A stretch of 64,000 nucleotides of DNA from Bacteroidota bacterium. Its GTDB lineage: Bacteria > Bacteroidota > Bacteroidia > Chitinophagales > Saprospiraceae. The position numbers and the translations under genes were made by a program. Below the pieces are notes generated by a model that searched no databases, was not told where the DNA came from, and saw only the letters and a list, made by a program, of their open reading frames with translations. The stretch is taken from NCBI GenBank assembly GCA_963169325.1, contig CAUJEY010000335.1, positions 1-64,000 on the forward strand. The letters run 5' to 3'. Position 1 is the stretch's first letter. Every line of letters begins with the position of its first letter. Below, one piece after another: positions 1-8,976 of the stretch.

Positions 1-40
1 GGCCCGCACCTTCGGCGCTAACCTTAACCTTAAATTCTAA
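1..40 (+). CDS. SusC-type TonB receptor, C-terminal end only
   Basis: Only the last 12 codons lie in the window. In the frame that starts at base 2 they read ARTFGANLNLKF and then a TAA at 38-40. A terminal stretch of alternating polar and apolar residues ending in Phe is the usual last beta strand of an outer-membrane barrel. A SusD-like lipoprotein starts 12 bases later, and SusC and SusD genes are normally adjacent in this order. The identification as SusC therefore rests on the terminal strand plus position; the receptor body is outside the window. Confidence 0.7.
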   Translation, partial: ARTFGANLNLKF

Positions 41-52
41 ACGATTTTACAC

Positions 53-1489
53 ATGAAAAAGACAATATTATTCCTCTTTCTTATCGGGCTCTCTTATTCC
101 TGTAGTAAAGATTTTGTCGATCTGAATACGGATAAGAAACGGCCGGCCAATGTTCCTCCCGGCGCATTGTTCGCCTTTGCGACAAAAACCTTGTCGAATA
201 CAATGGCCAGTTCCAATGTCAATCTCAATATTTTCCGCCTGATGGGACAATATTGGACAGAGACCACCTATTTCGACGAGTCTCAATATGACCTGGCAAC
301 CCGGAATATCCCGCAAAACGTCTGGTATGCGATGTATCGGGATGTACTGAAAAATCTGAACGAAAGCCAGTTGCTGATCCCTGCACAGGGTGCAGGTGTT
401 GTGCCTGCCGTTCAGCAGAATCAGAATGCCTGTGCAGAAATCCTGAATGTGTACACCTATATGGTATTGGTTAATACATTCGGCGATGTGCCTTACACGG
501 AAGCTTTGGATTACCGGAATGTTACACCGAAATATGACAAAGCAGCGGATATTTACACCGACTTGGCTACCCGTTTGGACAAAGCCATTTCGGATATCAG
601 CACCGCCGACGGCGGCTTCGGCAGCAGCGACCTGCTTTATGGCGGCGATATGGCCGGCTGGAAAACGTTCGCCAATTCGCTGAAACTCCGTATGGGGATG
701 ATTTTAGCGGATGCCGATCCGGCTAAAGCAAAAAGTATGGTAGAAGCAGCCGCTGCCGGCGCTATTTCCTCCAACGATGAAAATGTCGTGTTCCACTACC
801 TGGCTGCCCCGCCGAACACCAACCCGATCTGGGTCGACCTGGTGCAGAGCGGCCGGAAAGACTTCGTTGCCGCAAACACGATCGTCGACTTTATGAAAGG
901 CTTAAGTGACCCGCGTATTCCGCTTTACTTCACCGTGGACGCCGATGGCGGATATACGGGCGGTATTTACGGCACCAGCAATAACTACGCAGCATTCTCC
1001 AAACCCGCCGAATCTATTGTTGAACCTGATTTCGAAGCATTGTTTATCGACTATGCCGAAGTGGAATTCCTGCTCGCTGAAGCCGTCGAAAGAGGCATGA
1101 ACGTGGGGGGGACTGCCGCAGAACATTACGAAAACGGTATCCGCGCCTCTGTTGAATACTGGGGTGGCGCCTCGGCAGATGCCGATACTTACCTGGCTCA
1201 AGCCAGCGTAGCGTATGCTACCGCCGCAGGCAACTGGAAACAGAAAATCGGCAACCAGAAGTGGATCGCCCTCTACAATCGCGGCTTTGACGCCTGGACG
1301 GAATGGCGCCGTTTCGATTATCCGATTCTGAACGTGCCGCCGAATCCGGACATCACGTATGACGATATCCCGCGTCGCTTCACCTATGCAGTATCCGAGC
1401 AAACACTGAATACGGATGCCTACAATGCTGCGGCAGCTGCTATCGGTGGTGATAACGTGAAGACCAAATTGTTCTGGGATAAATTCTAA
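53..1489 (+). CDS. SusD/RagB-like nutrient-binding outer membrane lipoprotein
   Basis: This 478-residue protein starts with a lipoprotein signal (MKKTILFLFLIGLSYSC, lipidated Cys at about residue 17). The body is of the SusD-like type, helical with TPR-like segments. Features typical of this family include LNIFRLMGQYWTETTY near residue 60, the AEILNVYTYMVLVNTFGDVPY stretch near residue 130 and FIDYAEVEFLLAEAVERG near residue 330. SusD proteins form a lid on a SusC barrel and bind oligosaccharides or peptides for TonB-driven uptake. The SusC end lies directly upstream and a strong terminator follows, so this is the last gene of the operon. The substrate cannot be told. Confidence 0.9.
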   Translation: MKKTILFLFLIGLSYSCSKDFVDLNTDKKRPANVPPGALFAFATKTLSNTMASSNVNLNIFRLMGQYWTETTYFDESQYDLATRNIPQNVWYAMYRDVLKNLNESQLLIPAQGAGVVPAVQQNQNACAEILNVYTYMVLVNTFGDVPYTEALDYRNVTPKYDKAADIYTDLATRLDKAISDISTADGGFGSSDLLYGGDMAGWKTFANSLKLRMGMILADADPAKAKSMVEAAAAGAISSNDENVVFHYLAAPPNTNPIWVDLVQSGRKDFVAANTIVDFMKGLSDPRIPLYFTVDADGGYTGGIYGTSNNYAAFSKPAESIVEPDFEALFIDYAEVEFLLAEAVERGMNVGGTAAEHYENGIRASVEYWGGASADADTYLAQASVAYATAAGNWKQKIGNQKWIALYNRGFDAWTEWRRFDYPILNVPPNPDITYDDIPRRFTYAVSEQTLNTDAYNAAAAAIGGDNVKTKLFWDKF

Positions 1490-1520
1490 GCGCAACTTTT
1501 AGTGTGCTTTCAAATACGGA

Positions 1521-1558
1521 GGGCTGTTTCGGATCAACCGAAACAGCCCCCTTTTTTT
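1521..1558 (+). terminator. Rho-independent terminator after the SusD gene
   Basis: A perfect 12-bp stem (GGGCTGTTTCGG at 1521-1532 with CCGAAACAGCCC at 1538-1549, 5-base loop) is followed by CC and a run of seven T. It begins 32 bases after the SusD stop codon. Confidence 0.9.
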
Positions 1559-1709
1559 GTGCGCTATTAACCACCCTCCGGGCTGCCTGATTCACACTGG
1601 CAAACTACCCGTTGAAACATTTTATACGCCTGGTCCCGCCATTTTTATCGAAATTTGCATCTCTTCCCGATACATCTCTTTTTTTTCCACCACTCAATTG
1701 TTATGCCGT

Positions 1710-1937
1710 ATGTCAACCGATGAACGCCTTCGCAACCGCCGGACCATTCGCAACCCTTTGCTTATTTTGGGATTCGCCATGACTCTCGTTTATTTAGGGC
1801 TGGGTGCTTATTTGTTTCTGGATAAATCCTTCCTGCCGGGTATACCTCCCGACTTCCGCAATATCTTTGCCGTAATGCTGGTGGTATATGGCGGATACCG
1901 CGGCTGGCGGCTGTATGCTGATTTTTTCTCATCTTAA
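1710..1937 (+). CDS. Small two-helix membrane protein
   Basis: This is a 75-residue protein starting MSTDERLRNRR. A longer reading frame opens at 1557, but it would start inside the T-run of the terminator, so the internal ATG at 1710 is preferred. Two hydrophobic helices are visible, roughly residues 16-37 (LLILGFAMTLVYLGLGAYLF) and 50-68 (IFAVMLVVYGGYRGWRLYA), after a basic N-terminus. It ends 13 bases before the PstS-like gene and is probably cotranscribed with it. No function can be given. Confidence 0.7.
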   Translation: MSTDERLRNRRTIRNPLLILGFAMTLVYLGLGAYLFLDKSFLPGIPPDFRNIFAVMLVVYGGYRGWRLYADFFSS

Positions 1938-1950
1938 ACTACCAAAGATT

Positions 1951-2889
1951 ATGTCACGCAACTTTTTTGTTATCAGTCTTATATCGGGCCTTATTTTTTG
2001 GGGATGCGAAAACCGCGGCAAAGACGGAACGGTACTGGACACGCCCACTACCGGACACCTCCGCATCATGGTGGATGAATCGTACAAGCCCATCATTGAA
2101 TCTTCTATCGATGTGTTCGACTCGATATACCGCCGGGCAAGCATCGAGGCAAAATACACCTCCGAAGGAGAAGCGCTGATGGGACTGATTCGCGACTCCG
2201 TCCAGGTGATCATCATTACCCGGCAACTCACCACGGAGGAGTTGGACCGGTACTTCCGCCCGCGTGGCTTCGAACCGCCCATGACGCCCATCGCGCACGA
2301 TGCCGTGGCCTTTATCCTGAACCCGGAAAATAGGGATACCGTATTTTCCATTGATCAGATCCGGGATATTTTAACTGGAAAGGTCAAGAATTGGAAAGAT
2401 TTTAATCCCCAATCGAACTTGGGTGAAATCCGCCTGGTGTTCGATAATCCATTATCCGGCACGGTGCGTTATGCCAAAGATTCCATCAGTGGGGGCGCGC
2501 CGCTGTCGCCCAATGCCTCCGCCCTGCAAACCAATCCGGAGGTTATCGCGTATGTAGCTAAAAACAAAAACGCTATAGGCATCATCGGCGCCAACTGGAT
2601 TTCCGATACAGACGACAAAGGCGTACAGGCATTCCGGCGGGAAATCAAACTTGCCGACATCGCCAAAACCACCGGTGCGGAAGGGTTCGGCCCATACCAG
2701 GCCTACTTATCCACCGGACGGTACCCCTTCAAACGCACCGTTTATATCATCAATGCCCAGGCACGGAAAGGGTTAGGGCTGGGATTTGCCTCCTTTTTGG
2801 CCAGCGACAACGGCCAGCGTATTGTACATAAAGACGGCCTGTTGCCTGCCCAGGCGCCCACACGAGTCATTCAAATACAACGAAAATAA
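1951..2889 (+). CDS. PstS-like phosphate/solute-binding lipoprotein
   Basis: This 312-residue protein has a lipoprotein signal (MSRNFFVISLISGLIFWGC, Cys at residue 19). The rest resembles the periplasmic binding fold of PstS: an N-terminal strand GHLRIMVDESYKPIIE, the segment IAHDAVAFILNPENRDTVFS, the motif QIRDILTGKVKNW seen in PstS-type proteins, and FASFLASDNGQRIVHKDG near the C-terminus. A longer frame opens at 1888, but the ATG at 1951 begins the signal peptide. No PstCAB permease lies nearby, so it may be a stand-alone phosphate or solute sensor. It lies between a small membrane protein and a TPR protein. Confidence 0.85.
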   Translation: MSRNFFVISLISGLIFWGCENRGKDGTVLDTPTTGHLRIMVDESYKPIIESSIDVFDSIYRRASIEAKYTSEGEALMGLIRDSVQVIIITRQLTTEELDRYFRPRGFEPPMTPIAHDAVAFILNPENRDTVFSIDQIRDILTGKVKNWKDFNPQSNLGEIRLVFDNPLSGTVRYAKDSISGGAPLSPNASALQTNPEVIAYVAKNKNAIGIIGANWISDTDDKGVQAFRREIKLADIAKTTGAEGFGPYQAYLSTGRYPFKRTVYIINAQARKGLGLGFASFLASDNGQRIVHKDGLLPAQAPTRVIQIQRK

Positions 2890-3093
2890 AATCCTGACAA
2901 TCCCCTGACGCCCCCCGGGGCATCATCGGAAGTGCTTCTACGTTAAGTATATATTAAAAGTTGTTGGTGAATCGGCCATTTTAAGGAATAGAATGTTGCT
3001 TTTAAGCATAAAAAACGTCAAAAAAATTAAAACTTTGCGGCTAATAACAAACATCCGTGCATGACAGTCATTAATAAAAAACTTATCCAAGCA

Positions 3094-4791
3094 ATGACAA
3101 CTTTCCAAAGAAAAATCTTTGTGCTGCTCTTAGTTGTAGTTTACGCTGTTTCGGGCAACGCTCAAACCCACGAAGACGGGTTGGCGGCGATGCAATTGGA
3201 AAACTGGGACAAAGCAATTAAGGTCTATTCAGAACTGACCAAAAAAGACCCCACCGATCAACCTGCCTGGTTGACGTTGGGAAGCGCCTATCTGGTAAAA
3301 GGCGAAAAAGACAAGGCCAAAGAATCTTTCGAGGCTGCATTTAATGCCAAAGCGGATGGCCCGTACGCCATGATAGCCAATGGTCGTAATCTTTTGTTGC
3401 TCAGCAAACAACAAGAAGCGGATGCTAGCTTTAGTAAAGCCGAAAAATACGGGAGAAAGGACGTCGGCGTCAAACGCTTGATCGGCGAATCCTTCCTGTA
3501 CACTATGCCGGGGGTAAAACCGAATTTTACCCGGGCAGAAGAATGGTTTAAAAAAGCCATGGATGTCACGGCAAAGGATTTTCCCACCCTCATGGCCCTG
3601 GCTTATTGCTACAAAGAAGTCCCGAACGGCGGGCTGGCTGCTCAAAACTATGAATACGCCGTGAATCTGGCGCCTAAAAATCCTTTGCCGGTATTTATGC
3701 TGGCCAAGGTGTATAAATCAGCCAAGTTGAATGATAAATTCATCACCTACGTCGACAAAGCCATCGCACTTGATCCGAAATATACGCCGGCTTTACGGGC
3801 AAAGATGGAGTTCCTGTACTTCGAACGCCAATGGGAAAATGCACTGCTGGCAGCCAAAGCGCTGATCAATAACGGAACGGACGTGACTATTGAGGATGAA
3901 ATGTTGCTGGCCAACTTGCTGTACATCAATAAAGACTGCGTAGGCGTTAGCGAACTGGTAGAAAAAATTCTCAAAAAAGACGGATCTAAAAACTACCTGC
4001 TCCGCTTGAAGGCCTACTGCGATTATGACAACGGCAATTTCAACGACGGCTTGTCTATAATGAAGGATTACTTCAAAAAAGTGGACGCTTCAAAAGTACT
4101 GGCTTCCGACTACCTCTACCTGGGGCGTCTGATGCTCAGCACTAAAGGCGATACGGCAGAAGCAATCCGCAACATGCGGAAATCCATCGAAATGGATCCA
4201 TCCTCCTGGAAATTGCACGAAGAAATCGGCAAAATTTATTACGATGCCAAGGACTACTGCAATGCGACAAACGCTTATCAGGCTTTTATCGATTCGCTGA
4301 CCGAGACTCAGGCACTTGTCAACTCCTATTATCGCCTTGGCCTCAGCCATTACTTCTGCAATGAGGACTCCATGCGTTACGAAAAAGCGGAAAAAGCCTT
4401 TGCTAAATTAACGGAATTGCTGCCCGACGCCGGTCTTGGATGGGTCTGGCGGGCAAAATCGATGTCGAAATTAGAACCGGATATTGAAAACCACCCGGAG
4501 CTCCTGGAAGAATTCGGCAAGGCAAGACCTTATTTTGAGCAATTTATTACTATTGCAGAAACGGATACGGCAAATCTGGCCAAGAATAAACGCGACATGA
4601 TCTCCGGTTATGAATACCTGGCATCCTACTATTTTCTAAACAAAGCAGATGACAAGGTTAAAATGTATTTGGACAAACTGTTCACCATCGACCCGGAGAA
4701 TGAAAGCGGACAAAAGATAAAACAGTTTATGGAAGGTGAAACGCCCACACCCACGTCGCCGGGAAAAAACGGCAACAAGGGTAAAGGGTAG
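3094..4791 (+). CDS. Exported TPR-repeat protein
   Basis: From the ATG at 3094 the protein has 565 residues. A further ATG in frame at 3061 would only add 11 residues before the signal peptide (MTTFQRKIFVLLLVVVYAVSGNAQ). The mature part is built of helical TPR units, clearest at AMQLENWDKAIKVYSELTKK, PAWLTLGSAYLVKGEKDKAKE and KVKMYLDKLFTIDPENESGQ. The tail is low in complexity (Pro/Thr then Gly/Lys/Asn). Such periplasmic TPR proteins commonly follow a PstS-like gene in Bacteroidota. It likely scaffolds an envelope complex, but the partner is unknown. A large inverted repeat follows the stop. Confidence 0.8.
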   Translation: MTTFQRKIFVLLLVVVYAVSGNAQTHEDGLAAMQLENWDKAIKVYSELTKKDPTDQPAWLTLGSAYLVKGEKDKAKESFEAAFNAKADGPYAMIANGRNLLLLSKQQEADASFSKAEKYGRKDVGVKRLIGESFLYTMPGVKPNFTRAEEWFKKAMDVTAKDFPTLMALAYCYKEVPNGGLAAQNYEYAVNLAPKNPLPVFMLAKVYKSAKLNDKFITYVDKAIALDPKYTPALRAKMEFLYFERQWENALLAAKALINNGTDVTIEDEMLLANLLYINKDCVGVSELVEKILKKDGSKNYLLRLKAYCDYDNGNFNDGLSIMKDYFKKVDASKVLASDYLYLGRLMLSTKGDTAEAIRNMRKSIEMDPSSWKLHEEIGKIYYDAKDYCNATNAYQAFIDSLTETQALVNSYYRLGLSHYFCNEDSMRYEKAEKAFAKLTELLPDAGLGWVWRAKSMSKLEPDIENHPELLEEFGKARPYFEQFITIAETDTANLAKNKRDMISGYEYLASYYFLNKADDKVKMYLDKLFTIDPENESGQKIKQFMEGETPTPTSPGKNGNKGKG

Positions 4792-4800
4792 GAATTTGAA

Positions 4801-4873
4801 GGTTTAACGGGTTGAGCGGGTTTAACGGTTTTCCAACTTATCAACCCGTTAAACCCGCTCAACCCGTTAAACC
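4801..4873. repeat. 28-bp inverted repeat between convergent genes
   Basis: A perfect 28-bp arm (4801-4828) faces its reverse complement (4846-4873) across 17 bases. Each arm is made of repeated GGTTTAACGG/GGTTGAGCGG-like units. It lies between the convergent TPR gene and STAND ATPase gene, touching the latter's stop codon, and could end transcription from both sides although there is no T-run. Confidence 0.85.
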
Positions 4874-7044
4874 TAATATTGCAGTCCCGCCAAACACTTT
4901 TTGATTTCCCCGGCGACATATTCGCGGGGGTCTTGGTTGAGGTGCATCTCATCATCCAACCGTTTGAGGTCGTCGGGATGTGTGGGGAGCAGGGTTTCCA
5001 TTTCGCGGAGAATGCGCAGGGCCTGGCCCCATACGCCGGCATCGGCAAATTCTTCGGCTGCGCGTTGGCGGATTTTGAATTGCGCGATAATGGCATTCAT
5101 TGCAAAACGCTGGCGCTGGAACAGGTCTTCATAGCGCTCCTGCACGCTCGCGCGCTGGATACGCCAGATGGTATCGCCTTTGGTTATCCGGACGATATCA
5201 TTGATTTGGGCATAACTGTTCATGGCTTCGTATGCTTCGCGGTAATCGGTGAGCGCCGGCGCATAAGTATCCGTAAAAAACAGGGAGTCGCCTTTGATCA
5301 TGTTGTCGGTAACGATGGTGTCGTACAGCGCGTGCAATTGTTGCACTTTTACGAGTTCCTCTTGTGCGTTCCGGCCGGTCATGTGTCGTAGAACGGCACT
5401 TTTTACCGGTTGATTTATGAGATTTTGGTAGGCCTCTACCCCGGCATGGAAAGCTTCGCCGCTGACGATAAATTCGGCTTGCTCCAACTCCTTTCGCGCG
5501 GCCTGCGTCCAGTTGTACAGGTACAGTACGGTGAACAACAGCATCAGGATAGCTGTGGTTAGTGAGAACAACGCTACCCGGCGGGCCAGTTTCCGGCGTT
5601 CTTCCATAGCTTTCAACTGGTCCTGGATGGCTTCCCGTTGTTTGGCCTCTTCCACCAGTCGCGCCTGTAGTTCGGCTTTTTCCTGGTCAGCTTTTTCGCG
5701 CTGCCGCCGCGCATCCCGCGATTCTATAATGGCCGGCAGCAGCGTATCGTGGCTGATTTCGAAGTAGTAATCGTTGAGCCGGAGTTCTTTGCGCAGCAGG
5801 CGGGTTTCTACGAGGGTATCCAGAAAATCGTGGTCCACGTGCCAGGTGGAGGTCAGGAAATCGTCGACCATACTACAGCGCCGCCCGATAGGGGTGACCA
5901 AACTTTCCTCGATCAGGTTTTGCGCCGTGTGAATAAATGTGTCCCGGTCCGCCACACTTTTAGCCGTTCGGCGTGTAAAAATTTCCGGCAGGCCTTGTAG
6001 TTGTTTGTGGTAAAAATCCCGGATTTCACGCTCCAGGCCTTCGTGGCCGTCGTAAAACGCCGGGGTCACTTCAAAGCCTTCAGGATGGCGTTCGTCAATG
6101 ATCTTTTCTTCGACGTACTGGCAGAGGATTTGCAGGTTGAAGGACTCGATTTCATCTTGTTTGCGCAGGGCGAATGAGGCGTCTCCTTCTTCTGCTTCCG
6201 ATGCTTCCTGCCGGCCGGCCAGGAAATCGAGAATTTCGGTTACCGCTTTGGCGTGGTAGCCGAAACTCGGGCTGGCAAACAGCCCGGTAGCACGAGCGGG
6301 CTCTTCCACGGCTGTTTGGGCCTGTTTGCGGTTGAGCGGCTGCAACTGGTAGCGGTTGCGCAAAATATTGGGGATCAGCGGACTGATTTCATCCAGCAAA
6401 TGCAAGAAGTCCGACCGGATAGAAATGACCAGTCGCAATTCGGGTTGCCGCTCCCACCACTGCATCACTTTGGGCGTCAGTTTTGGGTCTTCCCGTTGCA
6501 GGCGTTGCATCAGTCCGGCCCGTATACTTTCCGGCATGGATTCGTTGGCCAGGTCGGCCAATTCGCCCAAAAAACGGCGGCGGCTGGTTTCGCTGTGCCC
6601 CAGCGTGAATACTTCTTCGAATTGATCGAGCACCAGTACCGGTGTGGCCGGCAGACCGTCGAGGTCGAATTCGAGGCGTTTCATCCGTTCCCAGAGGGTC
6701 ATCCGGTCGCCGGCAATTTCGCCCGTATTGTCGCGTCCACCTACGCTGGGATGTTTTTCCAGGGCTTCGCCGATGGCATCCACCAGGGAAGCATTGGTAT
6801 TATCGGCGCGAATAAAAATTGGGATGAAGCCCTGTTTTTCCAGTTCCGGCGCTGCGCCGGCCTGGAGCAGCGAGGTTTTACCGATCCCCGATTTGGCAAA
6901 CAACACCACCAAACGTTCCCGCAACGCCAGGTTGGCAAAACGCTGCACGTCTTCTCCACGCCCGTAAAAAACGGCGCTTTGGTTCCGTTCGAAGGGCTTC
7001 AGGCCCGGGTAACGGCGCGGCAGGTTGGCAGAGGATGGCGTCAT
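4873..7044 (-). CDS. Membrane-anchored STAND (nSTAND1-like) NTPase
   Basis: This 723-residue protein begins with YPGLKPFERNQSAVFYGR, the usual entry into the nSTAND1 module. Walker A is AKSGIGKTS (residues 50-58) and Walker B VLVLDQFEE (136-144). A sensor strand LRLVISIRSDF, a winged-helix region and HDTLLPAIIESR follow. A charged coiled coil spans about residues 445-485, one membrane helix about 487-510 (VALFSLTTAILMLLFTVLYL), and a helical C-terminal part of about 200 residues remains outside the membrane. STAND proteins switch from a closed to an oligomeric state when they sense a signal. The start codon overlaps the stop of the SIR2-TIR gene (ATGA), so the two are translationally coupled. 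A role as sensor of a defence module is inferred. Confidence 0.85.
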   Translation of the reverse strand: MTPSSANLPRRYPGLKPFERNQSAVFYGRGEDVQRFANLALRERLVVLFAKSGIGKTSLLQAGAAPELEKQGFIPIFIRADNTNASLVDAIGEALEKHPSVGGRDNTGEIAGDRMTLWERMKRLEFDLDGLPATPVLVLDQFEEVFTLGHSETSRRRFLGELADLANESMPESIRAGLMQRLQREDPKLTPKVMQWWERQPELRLVISIRSDFLHLLDEISPLIPNILRNRYQLQPLNRKQAQTAVEEPARATGLFASPSFGYHAKAVTEILDFLAGRQEASEAEEGDASFALRKQDEIESFNLQILCQYVEEKIIDERHPEGFEVTPAFYDGHEGLEREIRDFYHKQLQGLPEIFTRRTAKSVADRDTFIHTAQNLIEESLVTPIGRRCSMVDDFLTSTWHVDHDFLDTLVETRLLRKELRLNDYYFEISHDTLLPAIIESRDARRQREKADQEKAELQARLVEEAKQREAIQDQLKAMEERRKLARRVALFSLTTAILMLLFTVLYLYNWTQAARKELEQAEFIVSGEAFHAGVEAYQNLINQPVKSAVLRHMTGRNAQEELVKVQQLHALYDTIVTDNMIKGDSLFFTDTYAPALTDYREAYEAMNSYAQINDIVRITKGDTIWRIQRASVQERYEDLFQRQRFAMNAIIAQFKIRQRAAEEFADAGVWGQALRILREMETLLPTHPDDLKRLDDEMHLNQDPREYVAGEIKKCLAGLQY

Positions 7045-8411
7045 GCGAGGGTGTCGATGTATTTTTTAAGTGTTTCGGCGATATCCGCAAGATGTTTGTC
7101 TTCCTGGTTATCGCCGAATACGGCTTGTCGATTGAGTGGGCGGGTTGTTTTCAATTGGCCCAAAGCGGTGCCGTCCATACTCACGGCTTTAAGCAAAACG
7201 GGCATCACCAGAAAGCGGGCACGGGGGTTGTTGCGCCGCACGATCTCGTCCAGCAAAGGCAGCGCGGGGTTGCTGTCGTCAAAAAAATCGGCGGAAACCA
7301 AGGGCAATACGACCTGGCATTCGTCCAGTTTTTGGCGCACCCAGGTCGTCACGTCACCGGCTCCGAGTGCATCGCGCAGGGTCCAGGTGCGCACTTTGAG
7401 TGGCCGCAGGTGGCTGAGCAGGGCTTTGCAGCCTTCTTCGTCGGTGGCTTCGTTGTGCAGAATCAGCACGTCGGCCTGCGGCGTATCGTCGTCGCCGGAA
7501 GCCTGCCCGTCGAGCTGCTGGAAGTGTACGAGCAGGTTCGATATGAAAGTTTCCATGTCCACTTTCGGAAATTCCATCCGGAACTCGCCCTGGAAAAATA
7601 CCTTGGCATGGGGGCCGGCGTCGGGTTCGCCTTTGAGTGGGTAGGCAAAGGGCTGAATGTTGTTGCGGGCATTGCGGAACAGGGCATCGAACAGGATGCG
7701 GAGGCGCCAGTCTTCGAAGTCGAAGCCCATGAAGAGGTAGAACCGGGGAACGTTGAACGCTGCCAGCAGGCTGTCGGGCAGGCGTTCGTGCTGGGCGCCG
7801 GTGATTTTATTCATATAACCGAGTTGGTCGCCGTAGGTGAGCACGAGCGATTCCGGTTTTTTATAAAAACCCAACAGGTTGTAGATCAGTGGCGGCGCAT
7901 CGTCGCCGAAGGTGTAGAGCGGGTCGGGCGTTGGTTTGCGAAAATTGTAATAATCGAAGCGGTAGTCGCGCACGGCCTGGGCGTAATAGCGCGCAAAAAA
8001 GTCGTCTGGCGAAGTATTGATGATTATTTTGAAGGGTAAGTCGGCCAATTGTTCCAACATCGGGTGGAGTACGGCCTCGCGCTCGGCTTTCTGGAAAAAG
8101 TCCTGCACGGCGGCTATGATCATCGTATCGCTCAGCAGGTTGCGCATACGCAGGGTGCTGGTAACCTGGGCGAGCGATTCTTCTTCGCCAGGGGTCAGGT
8201 TGAGGCCCTTGGACAGGTGTTTGGCGCAAAGTTCGATGAGTGGGATATAGCTACCGTCGGGCTGTTTGGCGGCCATGGCGGTGGGGCCCAGAAACAACAC
8301 GCAGCTGCCCTCGCGAATTTGCCGCGCGATGTTTTGGTACAGCATGACCGGCAGGTTGTCTGCGTCGCTGCCGGCCGTGTTTCCGGATGTATGCGTTGTG
8401 TCGGTGGGCAT
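7041..8411 (-). CDS. SIR2-like and TIR domain fusion protein (putative immune effector)
   Basis: This 456-residue protein has two parts. Residues 20-300 look like a SIR2_2-type domain: SCVLFLGPTAM in place of the GAGxS loop, FKIIINTSPDDFFARYY in place of TTNYD, and RFYLFMGFDFEDWRLR near the end. Residues 312-456 look like a TIR domain: ADVLILHNEATDEEG, a middle VLPLVSADFF, a candidate catalytic Glu in LLDEIVRR, and FLVMPVLLKAV. Both families cleave NAD+ in bacterial defence. The usual catalytic His of the SIR2 site (LHG) reads YNLLG here, so that half may be inactive. The gene is first in an operon with a STAND ATPase (4-base overlap). Confidence 0.75.
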   Translation of the reverse strand: MPTDTTHTSGNTAGSDADNLPVMLYQNIARQIREGSCVLFLGPTAMAAKQPDGSYIPLIELCAKHLSKGLNLTPGEEESLAQVTSTLRMRNLLSDTMIIAAVQDFFQKAEREAVLHPMLEQLADLPFKIIINTSPDDFFARYYAQAVRDYRFDYYNFRKPTPDPLYTFGDDAPPLIYNLLGFYKKPESLVLTYGDQLGYMNKITGAQHERLPDSLLAAFNVPRFYLFMGFDFEDWRLRILFDALFRNARNNIQPFAYPLKGEPDAGPHAKVFFQGEFRMEFPKVDMETFISNLLVHFQQLDGQASGDDDTPQADVLILHNEATDEEGCKALLSHLRPLKVRTWTLRDALGAGDVTTWVRQKLDECQVVLPLVSADFFDDSNPALPLLDEIVRRNNPRARFLVMPVLLKAVSMDGTALGQLKTTRPLNRQAVFGDNQEDKHLADIAETLKKYIDTLA

Positions 8412-8499
8412 TTTGACCGGGTTTCGGGATCGGTTAGAATGAACAAAGGTAGTTATGCATTGGTATTGTGCAAATTATGTACCGGAAAAAGGGAAAGGG

Positions 8500-8583
8500 A
8501 TTGCGGAATACGGATTGCGGAGTACGGATTGCGGAATACGGATTGCGGAATACGGATTGCGGAATACGGGGTATGGAATGCGG
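8500..8583. repeat. 14-bp tandem repeat, five exact or near-exact copies
   Basis: The unit ATTGCGGAATACGG is repeated five times (8500-8569; the second copy has one change), followed by a worn sixth copy (GGTATGGAATGCGG). It lies 90 bases upstream of the SIR2-TIR start. It has no spacers and is not a CRISPR array. The 8412-8976 interval otherwise holds only the hairpin at 8603-8693 and a candidate promoter. Confidence 0.9.
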
Positions 8584-8602
8584 TAACCGCTGGGCATTTT
8601 TT

Positions 8603-8693
8603 ATTTCACGCAAAGCAAAGGTACAAAGTATTAAAAATAAATATTATGTACCCCTTCTTGTTGTGCTTTGTGCCTTTGTGTCTTTGTGTGAAA
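8603..8693. repeat. Imperfect hairpin of the TTTCACGCAAAG family
   Basis: A left arm starting ATTTCACGCAAAG (8603-8628) faces a right arm ending CTTTGTGTGAAA (8666-8693), with an AT-rich loop that itself is closed by GTAC/GTAC. Related arms occur at 10.26 kb, 31.2 kb and 31.86 kb. Confidence 0.7.
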
Positions 8694-8858
8694 CAAAATG
8701 TCGCCCAGCAGTATGGTTGCCAGGGCAGTTTTTTGCGCACTCAAAACCGTAGTTTTTGTCTCAAAGATTTGATTTTCAAATTAATACGGTGATGGAATTC
8801 TAAAAATAACCCCCTGAAACGGTGTGCAACTGTCGGTGTTTTCCCCAAAAGTGGGCTA

Positions 8859-8866
8859 TACTTTTG
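8859..8866 (+). promoter_or_regulatory. Candidate -7 box for the epimerase gene
   Basis: TACTTTTG matches the Bacteroidota -7 consensus TAnnTTTG and lies 110 bases before the epimerase start. No clear -33 TTTG is visible at the right distance, so the call is tentative. Confidence 0.4.
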
Positions 8867-8976
8867 TCCCGCTGGAAATATAATACCTGTTGCGTTCAGG
8901 CATTTGAAACTATAAAACCGGCAAAGTCGCCACTCAAGGTTAACCCAAAACAGCGCAAGCGCATTGATCACACACC

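Noticed and set aside
6253..8039. Long plus-strand frames opposite the STAND ATPase and SIR2-TIR genes
   Set aside because: The minus-strand proteins have clear Walker motifs and coupled start/stop codons; the plus-strand translations are low in information and have no recognisable motifs.
8500..8583. Possible CRISPR array
   Set aside because: The 14-base units follow each other directly, without spacers, and no cas genes are near.
8049..8792. Plus-strand frame of 247 codons reaching into the tandem repeat
   Set aside because: Its first half is opposite the SIR2-TIR gene and the second half is translated repeat text.
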